This document shows, one piece after another, positions 53,907 to 62,988 of a stretch of DNA of 64,000 nt. Source of the stretch: Crocinitomicaceae bacterium (GTDB lineage Bacteria > Bacteroidota > Bacteroidia > Flavobacteriales_G > Salibacteraceae); assembly GCA_002707155.1 (NCBI GenBank), contig PAME01000001.1:155601-219600 (forward strand), written 5' to 3'. Each line of letters starts with the position of its first letter. Positions within the stretch are counted from its first letter, which is position 1. Position numbers and translations under genes: made by a program. Below the pieces are notes generated by a model, which saw nothing but the letters and a program-made list of their open reading frames with translations, searched no databases and had not been told where the DNA came from.

Positions 53907-54623
53907 TTACGAAATACTTAAAGACTCCACTGCCTGTTTACTAGCTTTTTGGCTCGCTTCTTTTTTGTTTTTTCCAATCGCCTTGGAAATGCTTTCACCA
54001 CCAATAACTACTTCTGCTTCAAATAGTTTTTTTTCCGATTCAAAAATTTCAGAAATAACAAACTCTATTTGCTTTTTTTCTTGCTGAGACCATTCTAAAA
54101 GCCTGCTTTTAAAATTGGTTGTATTTGAGATTAAATCTTCAGCATCAATATGTCCAAGTATTACCTTCTGAATCACTTCTGATGCCTTTTTTAGGTTGAC
54201 ATCCAAATACACTGCGCCAATTACTGCTTCTAGACAGTTTCCGGGTATAGAGGTGTTTCTGAGTTTTATTTTGCCATCCGTTTTTATGAGTTTGTCTAAA
54301 CCCATTTTGATAGAACAGTCATTGAGGTTTTTTCGGTTTACAATTTTCGCTCTTAATTGTGTGAGCACTCCTTCTGGTTCGTTCTTAAACTGCTCCATTA
54401 ACCATTCTGCTACCACTAGGTCAATAACGCTGTCACCTAGAAATTCAAGTCGCTCATTATTGCTCAATTCTTTTCTGTTTCTAATTACAGAGCGATGCAC
54501 CAAAGCATCTTTATAGAGATCCTCGTTAGTAGGATAGAAACCTAATACATGAAAGATTGAAGTTGCAAATGAAGAATGTTCGGGAGGCTTTTCCTTTTTA
54601 GAAAAAAAACCAAAAAAAGCCAC
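53907..54623 (-). CDS. rnc: Ribonuclease III
   Basis: Cleaves double-stranded RNA in rRNA and mRNA processing. RNase III signature NNERLEFLGDSVIDLVVAE, with Glu58 and Asp64 in the catalytic region and a late acidic motif NCLEAVIGAVYLD. The C-terminal double-stranded-RNA-binding domain runs from FKSRLLEWSQQEKKQIEFV to ASQKASKQAVESL. 238 residues. The coding region starts right after fabF's stop, so fabF and rnc are one operon, with acpP upstream. This acpP-fabF-rnc order is standard. Confidence 0.96.
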   Translation of the reverse strand: MAFFGFFSKKEKPPEHSSFATSIFHVLGFYPTNEDLYKDALVHRSVIRNRKELSNNERLEFLGDSVIDLVVAEWLMEQFKNEPEGVLTQLRAKIVNRKNLNDCSIKMGLDKLIKTDGKIKLRNTSIPGNCLEAVIGAVYLDVNLKKASEVIQKVILGHIDAEDLISNTTNFKSRLLEWSQQEKKQIEFVISEIFESEKKLFEAEVVIGGESISKAIGKNKKEASQKASKQAVESLSIS

Positions 54624-55877
54624 TTAGCCTACGTACTTTTTCACCAATATGGAAGCATTGTGGCCTCCAAAACCAAAAGTGTTACTTAATGCAGTATTCA
54701 CCACTCGTTCTTGAGCTTCATTAAAAGTAAAGTTCAATTTTGAGTCTAATTCTGGGTCATCAGTAAAATGGTTGATTGTCGGTGGAACAACATTATGAAA
54801 AACAGAAAAAATTGAAGCTATCGCCTCAATAGCTCCCGCTGCTCCTAACAAGTGTCCTGTCATTGATTTAGTTGAAGAAATATTCAAATTATAAGCATGG
54901 TCTTTAAAAACAGCCTGAATTGCCTTAGTTTCTGCTATATCTCCAAGTGGTGTAGAAGTTCCATGTACATTGATATAGTCTACATCTTCTGGATTCAGAT
55001 AGGCATCAGCTAATGTGCTTCTCATAACATTTAAAGCACCTAAACCTTCAGGATGTGGGGCGGTAATGTGGTGCGCATCGGCAGACATTCCTCCACCAGC
55101 GACCTCAGCATAAATCTTTGCGCCTCTAGCTTTTGCGTGTTCTAATTCTTCTAGAATAAGACCACCTGCTCCCTCACCTAATACAAAACCTTCTCTATCT
55201 CTATCAAAAGGACGAGAGGCCGTTTCAGGAGAATCATTACGCGTTGACAGCGCTTTGAGCGCGTTAAAGCCGCCAATTCCCGCTTCAATTACTGCAGCTT
55301 CAGAACCTCCGGTAACAAAGGCATCTGCCTTTCCTAACCTGATATAATTGAATGCATCAATAATTGCATTTGTAGAAGAAGCACAAGCCGAAACCGTTGA
55401 ATAATTTGGCCCTCTAAACCCATGTTTCATCGAAATATGACCACTAGCAATATCAGCAATCATTTTTGGAATAAAAAACGGATTAAAACGTGGAGTTCCA
55501 TCACCTTCAACAAAGTTTTGAACTTCATCTTGAAAAGTTTGAATACCTCCAATTCCTGAAGCCCAAATGACCCCGATACGATCGGGGTCTTGGTTTTCTA
55601 TACTTAAACCGGCGTCCTTTATAGCTTCATCAGCTGCCACCATAGCATACTGAGTAAATGGATCCATTTTCCTTTGAGTTTTTCGATCAATAAAATCTCC
55701 AACATCAAAGTTTTTCAACTCACAAGCAAATTGTGTTTTGAAAGAAGATGCATCAAACCGTGTAATAGGAGCAGCGCCACTGACGCCATTCACCAATCCA
55801 TTCCAATACTCATCGGCATTGTTACCAATTGCCGTAAGAGCACCTATGCCTGTCACTACTACACGCTTTAATTCCAT
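54624..55877 (-). CDS. fabF: 3-oxoacyl-[acyl-carrier-protein] synthase II
   Basis: Condenses malonyl-ACP with the growing acyl-ACP in fatty-acid elongation. Nucleophile Cys165 in TVSACASSTNAI; His in NVHGTSTPLGD; second His in STKSMTGHLLGAAGA. FGFGGHNASILVKK closes the thiolase fold. 417 residues, full length. The gene is flanked by acpP (47 bp upstream) and rnc (adjacent), so the three are probably transcribed together. Confidence 0.97.
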   Translation of the reverse strand: MELKRVVVTGIGALTAIGNNADEYWNGLVNGVSGAAPITRFDASSFKTQFACELKNFDVGDFIDRKTQRKMDPFTQYAMVAADEAIKDAGLSIENQDPDRIGVIWASGIGGIQTFQDEVQNFVEGDGTPRFNPFFIPKMIADIASGHISMKHGFRGPNYSTVSACASSTNAIIDAFNYIRLGKADAFVTGGSEAAVIEAGIGGFNALKALSTRNDSPETASRPFDRDREGFVLGEGAGGLILEELEHAKARGAKIYAEVAGGGMSADAHHITAPHPEGLGALNVMRSTLADAYLNPEDVDYINVHGTSTPLGDIAETKAIQAVFKDHAYNLNISSTKSMTGHLLGAAGAIEAIASIFSVFHNVVPPTINHFTDDPELDSKLNFTFNEAQERVVNTALSNTFGFGGHNASILVKKYVG

Positions 55878-55924
55878 ACACTAATAAACGATTCGATTAT
55901 AAATTCAATAAAAAAAGGGGGTGA

Positions 55925-56161
55925 TTACTTTACGTTCTCACTGATATACTTTACAGCATCACCTACGGTACCGATATTCTCAGCATGATCATCTGGAATA
56001 GCAATGTTAAATTCTTTTTCGAACTCCATAATGAGTTCTACGGTATCAAGAGAATCAGCTCCTAAATCATTTGTGAAGCTCGCTTCTTGCGTTACTTCTG
56101 ATTCTTCAACTCCTAATTTATCTACAATAATTGCGATCACTTTGTTTGAAACGTCTGACAT
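55925..56161 (-). CDS. acpP: Acyl carrier protein
   Basis: 78 residues carrying the growing fatty acid as a thioester. Ser37 in [16 protein letters not shown] is the 4'-phosphopantetheine site. Charge is strongly acidic with the four-helix pattern. First gene of acpP-fabF-rnc. ATG at 56161. Confidence 0.97.
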   Translation of the reverse strand: MSDVSNKVIAIIVDKLGVEESEVTQEASFTNDLGADSLDTVELIMEFEKEFNIAIPDDHAENIGTVGDAVKYISENVK

Positions 56162-56261
56162 TTTAATCCAGTTTTAAATTTTAAAAATTATATGCAAAGA
56201 AAAATATTTATTTAAATATAGTCAATGTTTTTTTTGTTACCTGATAACCAAATAATTAAGC

Positions 56262-57293
56262 TCAAAAAGCGCTTTTAAATTGCCTTAAGAAGCGGATATC
56301 GTTCTCAAAAAACATTCGAATATCGTCGATACCGTATCGATTCATGGCAATTCTTTCAATTCCCATTCCGAAGGCATACCCCGAATATTCATTTGGGTCT
56401 ATTCCACAATTTGTAAGAACATTTGGGTCAACCATTCCGCAACCCATTATTTCCAACCAACCGGTACCTTTTGTTATTTTATAGTCCGATTCGCTTTCCA
56501 ATCCCCACCATACGTCAACTTCTGCACTGGGCTCCGTAAACGGAAAGTAGGAGGGCCGCATTCTAATTTTAGCGTTAGGCCCAAAAAATTCACTCGCAAA
56601 ATACTGTAAAGTCTGCATTAAATCGGCAAAACTTACAGCTTTATCTATATAAAGTCCTTCAATTTGATGAAAAATGCAGTGAGAACGGGCTGATATGGCT
56701 TCATTTCTAAATACTTTTCCCGGAGAAATCGTTCGAATGGGAGGCTTTCCTCCTTCCATGATTCGTACCTGCACTGAACTGGTATGCGTCCGCAACACCA
56801 AATCTTCATCTCCGCTCTTATTTTCAACAAAGAAAGTATCCTGCATATCTCTTGCCGGATGCTCTTCTGGAAAATTAAGCGCTGTAAAGTTGTGCCAGTC
56901 GTCTTCTACTTCTGGGCCTTCTGAAATTGAAAAGCCAATTCCAGCAAAAATATCTATGATTTCTTGGCGAACCAATGAAATAGGGTGTCGTGACCCTAAT
57001 TCTTTAAAGTTTCCTGGAAGCGTTAAATCCTCTGCTGCTCCATGAGCATCTTCTATAGTTGAAGTTGAAGTCTTTAACTGATTAATTTTTTCTTGGGCTA
57101 AGTTTTTAAGTTCATTTAGCTGTTTGCCAAACTCCTTCTTGTGCTCGTTTGGAACCGTCTTAAAAACACCAAAAAGTTCCTTTAAAACCCCTTTTTGACC
57201 CAAAAATCTAACTCGAAGTAGTTCTATTTCTTCTGAGGTTTTGGCTGACGCCTTTTCTAGTTCCTCTTTATATTGATGTAGTTTTTCGATCAT
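56262..57293 (-). CDS. pheS: Phenylalanyl-tRNA synthetase, alpha subunit
   Basis: Catalytic subunit of the (alpha-beta)2 enzyme that charges tRNA-Phe. The N-terminal helical tRNA-binding coil (LHQYKEELEKASAKTSEEIE) precedes the class II core: HNFTALNFPEEHPARDMQDT, FRNEAISARSHCIFHQIEG (motif 2) and GYAFGMGIERIAMNRYGI (motif 3). 343 residues, full length. pheT is not in this window, which is common when the two genes are unlinked in Bacteroidota. A TATTTTTG box lies 13 nt upstream of the ATG. Confidence 0.96.
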   Translation of the reverse strand: MIEKLHQYKEELEKASAKTSEEIELLRVRFLGQKGVLKELFGVFKTVPNEHKKEFGKQLNELKNLAQEKINQLKTSTSTIEDAHGAAEDLTLPGNFKELGSRHPISLVRQEIIDIFAGIGFSISEGPEVEDDWHNFTALNFPEEHPARDMQDTFFVENKSGDEDLVLRTHTSSVQVRIMEGGKPPIRTISPGKVFRNEAISARSHCIFHQIEGLYIDKAVSFADLMQTLQYFASEFFGPNAKIRMRPSYFPFTEPSAEVDVWWGLESESDYKITKGTGWLEIMGCGMVDPNVLTNCGIDPNEYSGYAFGMGIERIAMNRYGIDDIRMFFENDIRFLRQFKSAF

Positions 57294-57342
57294 AACTGAG
57301 CAGCGGCAAAAATAATAATTTCATTCTGCCAGCATTAGCGCC

Positions 57343-58581
57343 TTATGCAGTTTCTAATGTTATTAAAGTTATCTCGGGCATTATTCCTACCCTTCCCGGA
57401 AAACCAATAAAACCAAAGCCTCTATTCACATAAAGGTACTCTTTACCTTCTTGATAAAGCCCTGCCCATCTTGGGTATCGATATTTTACTGGGCTCCACT
57501 TTACTAGACCGGGAATTTCTACTCCGAATTGCATTCCATGCGTGTGCCCACTTAACGTAAGATCAACGTTTCTTTTATTTGGACGAACCTTTTCATCCCA
57601 ATGACTTGGGTCATGGGAAAGTAAAACTCTAAAAGGAGCGTCTACATTTCCCACAGCTTTATCCAAATCTCCAACTTGAGGAAATGGCAGTAAGCCCCAA
57701 TTTTCGACACCAACTAGTTGAATTTCTTCATTTTCTTTTTTAATAATAGCATGCTCGTTTTTTAGCAATTTGAAACCCATTTGAGCGTGAACATCATCCA
57801 TTAGCTGCTGATCAGCAACAAAATCGTCGTTATTTTCCCAAGGTCTGTAAATACCATAGTCGTGATTCCCTTTTGTTGAGTACACTCCATGTTTTGCCTT
57901 TAACTTAGAAAAGACATCTATAAACGGTAAAACTTCTTTAGTTCTATTATTTACCAAGTCTCCAGTAAACGCTATTAAATCGGGATTCAATTCATTCACC
58001 ATCTGAACCCCACGCTTTACTTCCTCAATGTTATCAAAGCTACCCGAATGAATATCCGATAATTGAGCAATAGTAAAGCCATTAAACGACGTTGGAAGAT
58101 TTGGAAACTTAAGCGTAATTCTTCGAACTTGATAAGCGTATTTTCCGAATGTAATGCCGTTAATCATGGAAATAAATGGTATTCCAGCAATTACAAGACT
58201 GGCATTTTTCACAAACTTCCTTCGAGTAGGGTTATAGGATAAATCCTTTTTTTGAATGGCCTTTACGCCCAAAAATGGCAATCCAATTATACTATCAATA
58301 AGTATAACTATTCCAAAGATTAGCTTACCTACTAACATTGAAAATGAAGCGCCCATAAACCAGTTTTGAGGAGCACTGGGAAAATCTAGCGGATGCTGAA
58401 AACGGTAAAAAACAAAAGCAATTCCTGCAAACACAAACAGCTCAGAAAAAAGGGCAGCAAATTGAATTTTAGCCCAGTATGGCCTATTCTTATACCATTG
58501 CCTAAGTCTCAAGTAGCTAATTACATTTAAAAAAATGTAAATCGCTAAAAACACAAAAAAGCCGATTAACCTTCCATTCAT
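57343..58581 (-). CDS. Membrane-anchored metallophosphoesterase (YaeI/YkuE-like)
   Basis: 412 residues. Four N-terminal hydrophobic helices, then a calcineurin-like phosphoesterase domain from about residue 150. Metal ligands: AQLSDIHSGSFDN (DxH), FTGDLVNNR (GDxxN-type), TKGNHDYG (GNHD) and LSGHTHGMQFG (GHTH). The soluble domain lies next to a twin-arginine-like or membrane segment (RRKFVKNASLVIAGIPF), so it probably faces the periplasm. Substrate may be a phosphodiester such as UDP-sugar or lipid; unknown. It is divergent from moaA with 108 bp between. Confidence 0.9.
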   Translation of the reverse strand: MNGRLIGFFVFLAIYIFLNVISYLRLRQWYKNRPYWAKIQFAALFSELFVFAGIAFVFYRFQHPLDFPSAPQNWFMGASFSMLVGKLIFGIVILIDSIIGLPFLGVKAIQKKDLSYNPTRRKFVKNASLVIAGIPFISMINGITFGKYAYQVRRITLKFPNLPTSFNGFTIAQLSDIHSGSFDNIEEVKRGVQMVNELNPDLIAFTGDLVNNRTKEVLPFIDVFSKLKAKHGVYSTKGNHDYGIYRPWENNDDFVADQQLMDDVHAQMGFKLLKNEHAIIKKENEEIQLVGVENWGLLPFPQVGDLDKAVGNVDAPFRVLLSHDPSHWDEKVRPNKRNVDLTLSGHTHGMQFGVEIPGLVKWSPVKYRYPRWAGLYQEGKEYLYVNRGFGFIGFPGRVGIMPEITLITLETA

Positions 58582-58677
58582 AATTGCTTACAAAAGTGTG
58601 TCGAATCATCTAGATCAATTGTTAGAAATACATAAATACAGCTTGATTTTACTCGTTTATTTCCTCTCTACTGCCCT

Positions 58678-58685
58678 TATATTTG
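58678..58685 (+). promoter_or_regulatory. TAnnTTTG -7 box 4 nt before moaA
   Basis: TATATTTG, then CGCT, then ATG 58690. Exact consensus. Confidence 0.6.
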
Positions 58686-58689
58686 CGCT

Positions 58690-59730
58690 ATGCCGAATGA
58701 GCTCGAAACGATTTCAACTGTTGAAAGTAAATCAGTGAATAACCTTACTGACTCTTTTAATCGTGAACACAGTTATTTGCGAATTTCATTGATAGAGAAA
58801 TGCAACCTTCGTTGTACATACTGCATGCCAGCAGAGGGTGTTACATTATCTCCACCCGACTCCATAATGAGTGCAACTGAGGTGCTGGAAATTGCAAAAA
58901 CATTTGTAGCATCAGGAGTTACTAAAATTCGTCTAACTGGCGGAGAACCTTTACTAAGGAAAGATTTTGAGACAATCTATAATGGGTTGACAAAGCTTCC
59001 AGCAGAAATAGGAATAACAACCAACGCGGTTCTTTTAGACAAATACCTGCCTTTGTTTAAAGAAAAAGAAATGAAGAGTATCAATATCAGCTTAGATACC
59101 TTGAGTAAGAAAAAGTTTCATGAAATTACTCGCCGTGATCAATTTGACCGGGTAATGAACAACATCTATGCGACTTTAAACGCTGGCATCCAGCCGAGGA
59201 TTAATGTGGTTTTACTGCGTGATTTCAATGAAAATGAAATCAATGATTTCATTGAATTGACTAAAGATATGCCGCTCATAATTCGATTTATTGAATTTAT
59301 GCCTTTTGAAGGAAATGAATGGAAAACTGAAAAGCTAGTTTCCTTAGCTTCCATATTACAAAATGTTGGCGAACACTTTGGTGGAGCTAATATTGAGCGT
59401 ATTCAAGACAAGCCAAACGACACCTCAAAAAATTATCGAATTAAAGGATTTAACGGGTCTTTCTCAGTAATTAGCACAGTTACAAATCCATTTTGCGATT
59501 CATGCAATCGCATTCGGTTAACGGCTAACGGCACGATTAAAAACTGTTTGTTTTCTGATGGTGAAGTCAATATCCTAGAACCTTTCAGAAAAAACGAAGC
59601 CATAATGCCCATTGTCAAAATGGCCCTTGGAGAAAAACACAAAATGCGCGGCGGTATGGATACGCTCGAGCAATTTTCTGATCCAAAAAAGAATCAAGCT
59701 AATCGCAGTATGATATTAATTGGTGGGTAG
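58690..59730 (+). CDS. moaA: GTP 3',8-cyclase (molybdenum cofactor biosynthesis)
   Basis: Radical-SAM enzyme for the first step of molybdopterin synthesis. N-terminal [4Fe-4S] site CNLRCTYCMPAEG (Cys38, Cys42, Cys45), then the SAM-binding strand IRLTGGEPLLRKD. The C-terminal Fe-S site is NPFCDSCNRIRLTANGTIKN with a later Cys in LF-containing NCLF. The C-terminal Gly-Gly (ILIGG) needed for maturation is present. No other moa, mog or moe gene is within the window, so the rest of the pathway is encoded elsewhere or has been lost. Full length at 346 residues. Confidence 0.95.
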   Translation: MPNELETISTVESKSVNNLTDSFNREHSYLRISLIEKCNLRCTYCMPAEGVTLSPPDSIMSATEVLEIAKTFVASGVTKIRLTGGEPLLRKDFETIYNGLTKLPAEIGITTNAVLLDKYLPLFKEKEMKSINISLDTLSKKKFHEITRRDQFDRVMNNIYATLNAGIQPRINVVLLRDFNENEINDFIELTKDMPLIIRFIEFMPFEGNEWKTEKLVSLASILQNVGEHFGGANIERIQDKPNDTSKNYRIKGFNGSFSVISTVTNPFCDSCNRIRLTANGTIKNCLFSDGEVNILEPFRKNEAIMPIVKMALGEKHKMRGGMDTLEQFSDPKKNQANRSMILIGG

Positions 59731-59771
59731 CTTGCAGTTGGCAAAAAAATTTGTTTTCGCAAATTCTTTAA

Positions 59772-59798
59772 GTCATGCTGAATTTAGTTAAGCATCTC
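59772..59798 (+). repeat. Short GTCAT/ATCTC palindromic repeat, 27 bp
   Basis: GTCATGCTGAA-TTTAG-TTAAGCATCTC. It differs from the 16796 copy by two bases. Confidence 0.75.
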
Positions 59799-59818
59799 TG
59801 CCATTTCCAAATAAGTAG

Positions 59819-59886
59819 GAGATGCTGAACAGCTATTTCACAGCTCAAGCTTTGCTTTTCGGGTTCAATTAAGCTTCCAGAATGAC
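59819..59886 (-). repeat. Long GTCAT/ATCTC repeat
   Basis: On the minus strand it begins GTCATTCTGGAAGC and ends GCTGTTCAGCATCTC. Long shared segments with the copy at 42430: AGCTTAATTGAAC and GTGAAATAGCTGTTCAG. The core differs and is AAGC-AAA-GCTT based. Confidence 0.75.
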
Positions 59887-60055
59887 ACTCGGTAATGCTT
59901 CGGTAATTTTTAGAATCTGCGTTTTCCACAAGACTCACAGGCAACATTTCTTTACAAGACGCTGCGTTATAACTACTCACTGTTTATAAAATCCGAAACT
60001 TCTAAAAAGTAGCCTTAAGGCTTTCAGCATCTTTGTTTGTCACAAACAATTCACT

Positions 60056-61162
60056 ATGTCTAGATTTATGAAGATTTTTATTGCTGTTGGCTTATCTGTA
60101 GCATTATTAGGAAGTTGTGTACCTCAAAAAAAATACGCCGAGCTTCAGAAGAACTACGAAAAAAGTGAAGCTGAACGTGGCTACCTATCCGGCGCTGTAA
60201 AAGATCTAGAAACTGAGCGAAATGAATTAAAAGCTCAAGTAGAAAAACTTACAAAAGACTTCGATAATCTTTCTAGAAATTACAACGATACCAAACAAGA
60301 TCATGATCTGCTGAAAGGCAAATACCAGAAGTTAGATGAGTTTAAACAGCAGTTACTTGCCAATCAAGAAAAATCAAGCGCTGTAAATCAAAAAGAAAAT
60401 CAAAAACTGCTCAAAGAAATGATTCGAGCGCAAGAGGATCTTCAGAAAAAAGAGGATGAATTAAACCGCAAAGAAGCTGAATTAAATAAAGTGGCAGCCC
60501 AGCTGGATGGATATAAATCTGACCTCCAAAAATTAGAAAAGGATCTAGATTCCAGAAGCAAACGCATCAATGAGTTAGAGCAAATGATTGCAGATAAAGA
60601 CGCTGCGGTCAGAGCATTAAAGGATAAGGTTTCTGATGCACTTTTAAATTTTAAAGACAAAGGACTTACGGTTACTCAGAAAAATGGAAGAATTTACGTT
60701 TCTATGGAAGCTAAATTACTTTTCCCGAGTGGTAGTACAGTTGTAAACGCAGAAGGAAAAAATGCCTTGGTAGAATTATCTAAAGTGTTAGAAAAACAAT
60801 CTGACATTACCATTTTGGTTGAAGGTCATACCGACATTGACCCAATGAGTGGAGCGGGTTGTATTAAAGACAACTGGGATTTATCGGTTATGCGATCCAC
60901 TTCGGTTGTGAAGTTAATGTTGAACAATTCTAAAATTGATGCTTCTATCTTAACCGCAGCGGGAAGAGGACAATTTGTTCCTGTTGATCCAGCAAAAACA
61001 GCAGCTGCAAAAGCAAAAAACAGAAGAATAGAAATTATTCTAACTCCAAACTTAGATCAGCTATTTAAGATTTTGGATGAAGAAGCACAGAAGCTTGACC
61101 CAACAAAAGATGACGAGCCAGATTTGAAAGAATCGGATGACGATTTTAATAAGCCCGAGTAG
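60056..61162 (+). CDS. OmpA-family lipoprotein with coiled-coil domain
   Basis: 368 residues. Lipoprotein signal (KIFIAVGLSVALLGSC). Residues about 25-200 are a long coiled coil with heptads (KNYEKSEAERGYLSGAVKDL onward). The C-terminal OmpA domain, TILVEGHTDIDP...NWDLSVMRSTSVVKLML and RRIEIIL, binds peptidoglycan via the Asp and Arg of the motif. It tethers outer membrane to cell wall. ATG 60056 lies 6 bp after a 17-bp palindrome. A related coiled-coil/OmpA architecture is common in Bacteroidota. Monocistronic or followed by recJ after 19 bp. Confidence 0.9.
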   Translation: MSRFMKIFIAVGLSVALLGSCVPQKKYAELQKNYEKSEAERGYLSGAVKDLETERNELKAQVEKLTKDFDNLSRNYNDTKQDHDLLKGKYQKLDEFKQQLLANQEKSSAVNQKENQKLLKEMIRAQEDLQKKEDELNRKEAELNKVAAQLDGYKSDLQKLEKDLDSRSKRINELEQMIADKDAAVRALKDKVSDALLNFKDKGLTVTQKNGRIYVSMEAKLLFPSGSTVVNAEGKNALVELSKVLEKQSDITILVEGHTDIDPMSGAGCIKDNWDLSVMRSTSVVKLMLNNSKIDASILTAAGRGQFVPVDPAKTAAAKAKNRRIEIILTPNLDQLFKILDEEAQKLDPTKDDEPDLKESDDDFNKPE

Positions 61163-61169
61163 TTTTTCT

Positions 61170-61177
61170 TAACTTCG
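61170..61177 (+). promoter_or_regulatory. Near-consensus -7 box 4 nt before recJ
   Basis: TAACTTCG (one mismatch to TAnnTTTG), then AGCT, then ATG 61182. It lies just past the OmpA gene stop, so recJ may have its own start of transcription. Confidence 0.45.
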
Positions 61178-61181
61178 AGCT

Positions 61182-62894
61182 ATGGAATACCGCTGGGAAC
61201 TAGCTCAAAAACCCGATAATACCCCCCTAGAATTACTCAGGTCCTCACTTGGAGTTAGTGAGTTCATTGCTCGTCTATTAATTCAGCGAGGGGTGACCAC
61301 ATTTGATCAAGCAAAAGAATTCTTTAGGCCTTCACTAGGTGATTTGCACGATCCCTTTTTAATGAAGGATATGGATAAGGCTGTTGGGCGCATACAAACG
61401 GCTTTAGAGGAAGGGCAAAAAATTCTTATTTACGGAGATTACGATGTCGATGGAACTACTTCCGTGGCATTAATGGTTACTTTTTTCAATCATTTTTACA
61501 CCGAAAACATCGACTACTATATTCCCGATCGATATACTGAAGGCTACGGTGTATCCTTCCAAGGAGTAGATTACGCCAAAGAAAATGACTGTGCTTTAAT
61601 TATTGCATTGGACTGTGGTATAAGAGCACACGAAAAAGTAGATTACGCCACCAAAAAAGGAATTGATTTTATCATTTGCGATCACCATTTACCACATGGC
61701 AGTATTCCAAAAGCAGTTGCCGTATTGAATCACAAACGACCCAATTGTGAATATCCCTACAAAGAACTTTCGGGCTGCGGAATTGGCTTTAAATTGTGTC
61801 AAGCATTGGCGCAAGAGCTCAATTTGGAAGATCATACTTGGCAAGACTTATTGGATTTAGTCGCTATTTCTAGTGCATGCGATATTGTGCCACTCACTGG
61901 AGAAAACCGTGTTTTGGTGCATTTGGGAATGGAGCAATTAAATGCAAATCCTAGAGGAGGAATCGAAAGTATGATTGAACTATCTGGTAAAAAAGGAATG
62001 TTCAGTGTAACCGATGTTGTATTTGTAATTGGCCCTAGAATAAATGCAGCTGGAAGAATAGAGCATGCAAAAAAGGCTGTAGAGCTTCTATTATCTGAAA
62101 GTGGAGAATTGGCCGAAAAGGCCAGTAAAATACTCGAAGAACGAAATTTGGAACGTCGAGAACTCGATAAACACATTACCGAAGAAGCGCTCTCGGCCAT
62201 TACTGAAAACAATTTTGAAGATAAAAAATCAACCGTAGTTTACGATAAAAACTGGCACAAAGGAGTTGTTGGTATTGTAGCTTCCAGATTAACCGAACAT
62301 TATTACCGACCGACAATTGTGCTTACCGAATCGAACGGAAAAGCCGTTGGTTCTGCTCGATCAGTAAAAGGTTATGACATTCATGAGGCACTAACGCAGT
62401 GTTCTGATGTTTTGGAACAGTTTGGTGGACACCAGTTTGCTGCTGGAATGACGTTGGAAATTGACAATGTGCCAAAACTACAAACAAAGTTTGAAGAAGT
62501 TGTTTCCAGCACTATCGACCCAGAATTGCTCGTTCCTAAACTAGAAATTGATTTGGAAATCGAACTAAGCGCTATTGATGAGAAATTTTGGCGAATAATA
62601 AAACAGTTCGCCCCTTTTGGACCCGATAATATGAAGCCTGTTTTTGTAACTAGAAACTGTGTAGATGGAGGTTGGAGTAAAGCAGTCGGTGGTGATAAAA
62701 CGCACTTAAAATTAGATGTGGTTCAACAAGATAATCCTGGAGTTAAGATTAGCGGAATTGCCTTCAAAATGGGGCATTTGGAAAAGGAAATCAAATCCAA
62801 AAAACCTTTCGATGTGGTCTATACTATTGAAGAAAACGAATGGCAAGGCAATGTAACCTTGCAACTGATGGTTAAAGACCTGCGGTTCTCATGA
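61182..62894 (+). CDS. recJ: Single-stranded-DNA-specific exonuclease RecJ
   Basis: 5'-3' exonuclease in recombination and mismatch repair. DHH phosphoesterase motifs: ILIYGDYDVDGTTSVALM, IALDCGIRAHE and FIICDHHLPHG. The DHHA1 domain is at GVVGIVASRLTEHYYRPTIV and the region FGGHQFAAGMTL gives the GGH motif. An OB-fold closes the protein. 570 residues, near the usual length. Confidence 0.96.
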   Translation: MEYRWELAQKPDNTPLELLRSSLGVSEFIARLLIQRGVTTFDQAKEFFRPSLGDLHDPFLMKDMDKAVGRIQTALEEGQKILIYGDYDVDGTTSVALMVTFFNHFYTENIDYYIPDRYTEGYGVSFQGVDYAKENDCALIIALDCGIRAHEKVDYATKKGIDFIICDHHLPHGSIPKAVAVLNHKRPNCEYPYKELSGCGIGFKLCQALAQELNLEDHTWQDLLDLVAISSACDIVPLTGENRVLVHLGMEQLNANPRGGIESMIELSGKKGMFSVTDVVFVIGPRINAAGRIEHAKKAVELLLSESGELAEKASKILEERNLERRELDKHITEEALSAITENNFEDKKSTVVYDKNWHKGVVGIVASRLTEHYYRPTIVLTESNGKAVGSARSVKGYDIHEALTQCSDVLEQFGGHQFAAGMTLEIDNVPKLQTKFEEVVSSTIDPELLVPKLEIDLEIELSAIDEKFWRIIKQFAPFGPDNMKPVFVTRNCVDGGWSKAVGGDKTHLKLDVVQQDNPGVKISGIAFKMGHLEKEIKSKKPFDVVYTIEENEWQGNVTLQLMVKDLRFS

Positions 62895-62988
62895 TTTAAT
62901 TGATAATGAAGGACTTCTAAAATTCTTTTTTAACAATTTCGTCCTCAGTCATTTTTTTACTGTTACTTTTTACCAAGAAATCAAAGTT

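Larger units (their letters stand above)
59731..60055. other. Intergenic stretch with inverted repeats between moaA and the OmpA gene
   Basis: No gene. It has two copies of the GTCAT/ATCTC repeat family facing each other (59772-59798 and 59819-59886). Just before the OmpA gene are two palindromes: AGCCTTAAGGCT (60011-60022) and TTGTTTGT-C-ACAAACAA (60033-60049), the second only 6 bp from ATG 60056. Confidence 0.65.

Noticed and set aside
53851-54087. 78-aa plus-strand ORF opposite rnc
   Set aside because: It is mostly antisense to the RNase III dsRNA-binding domain and has no supporting motif.
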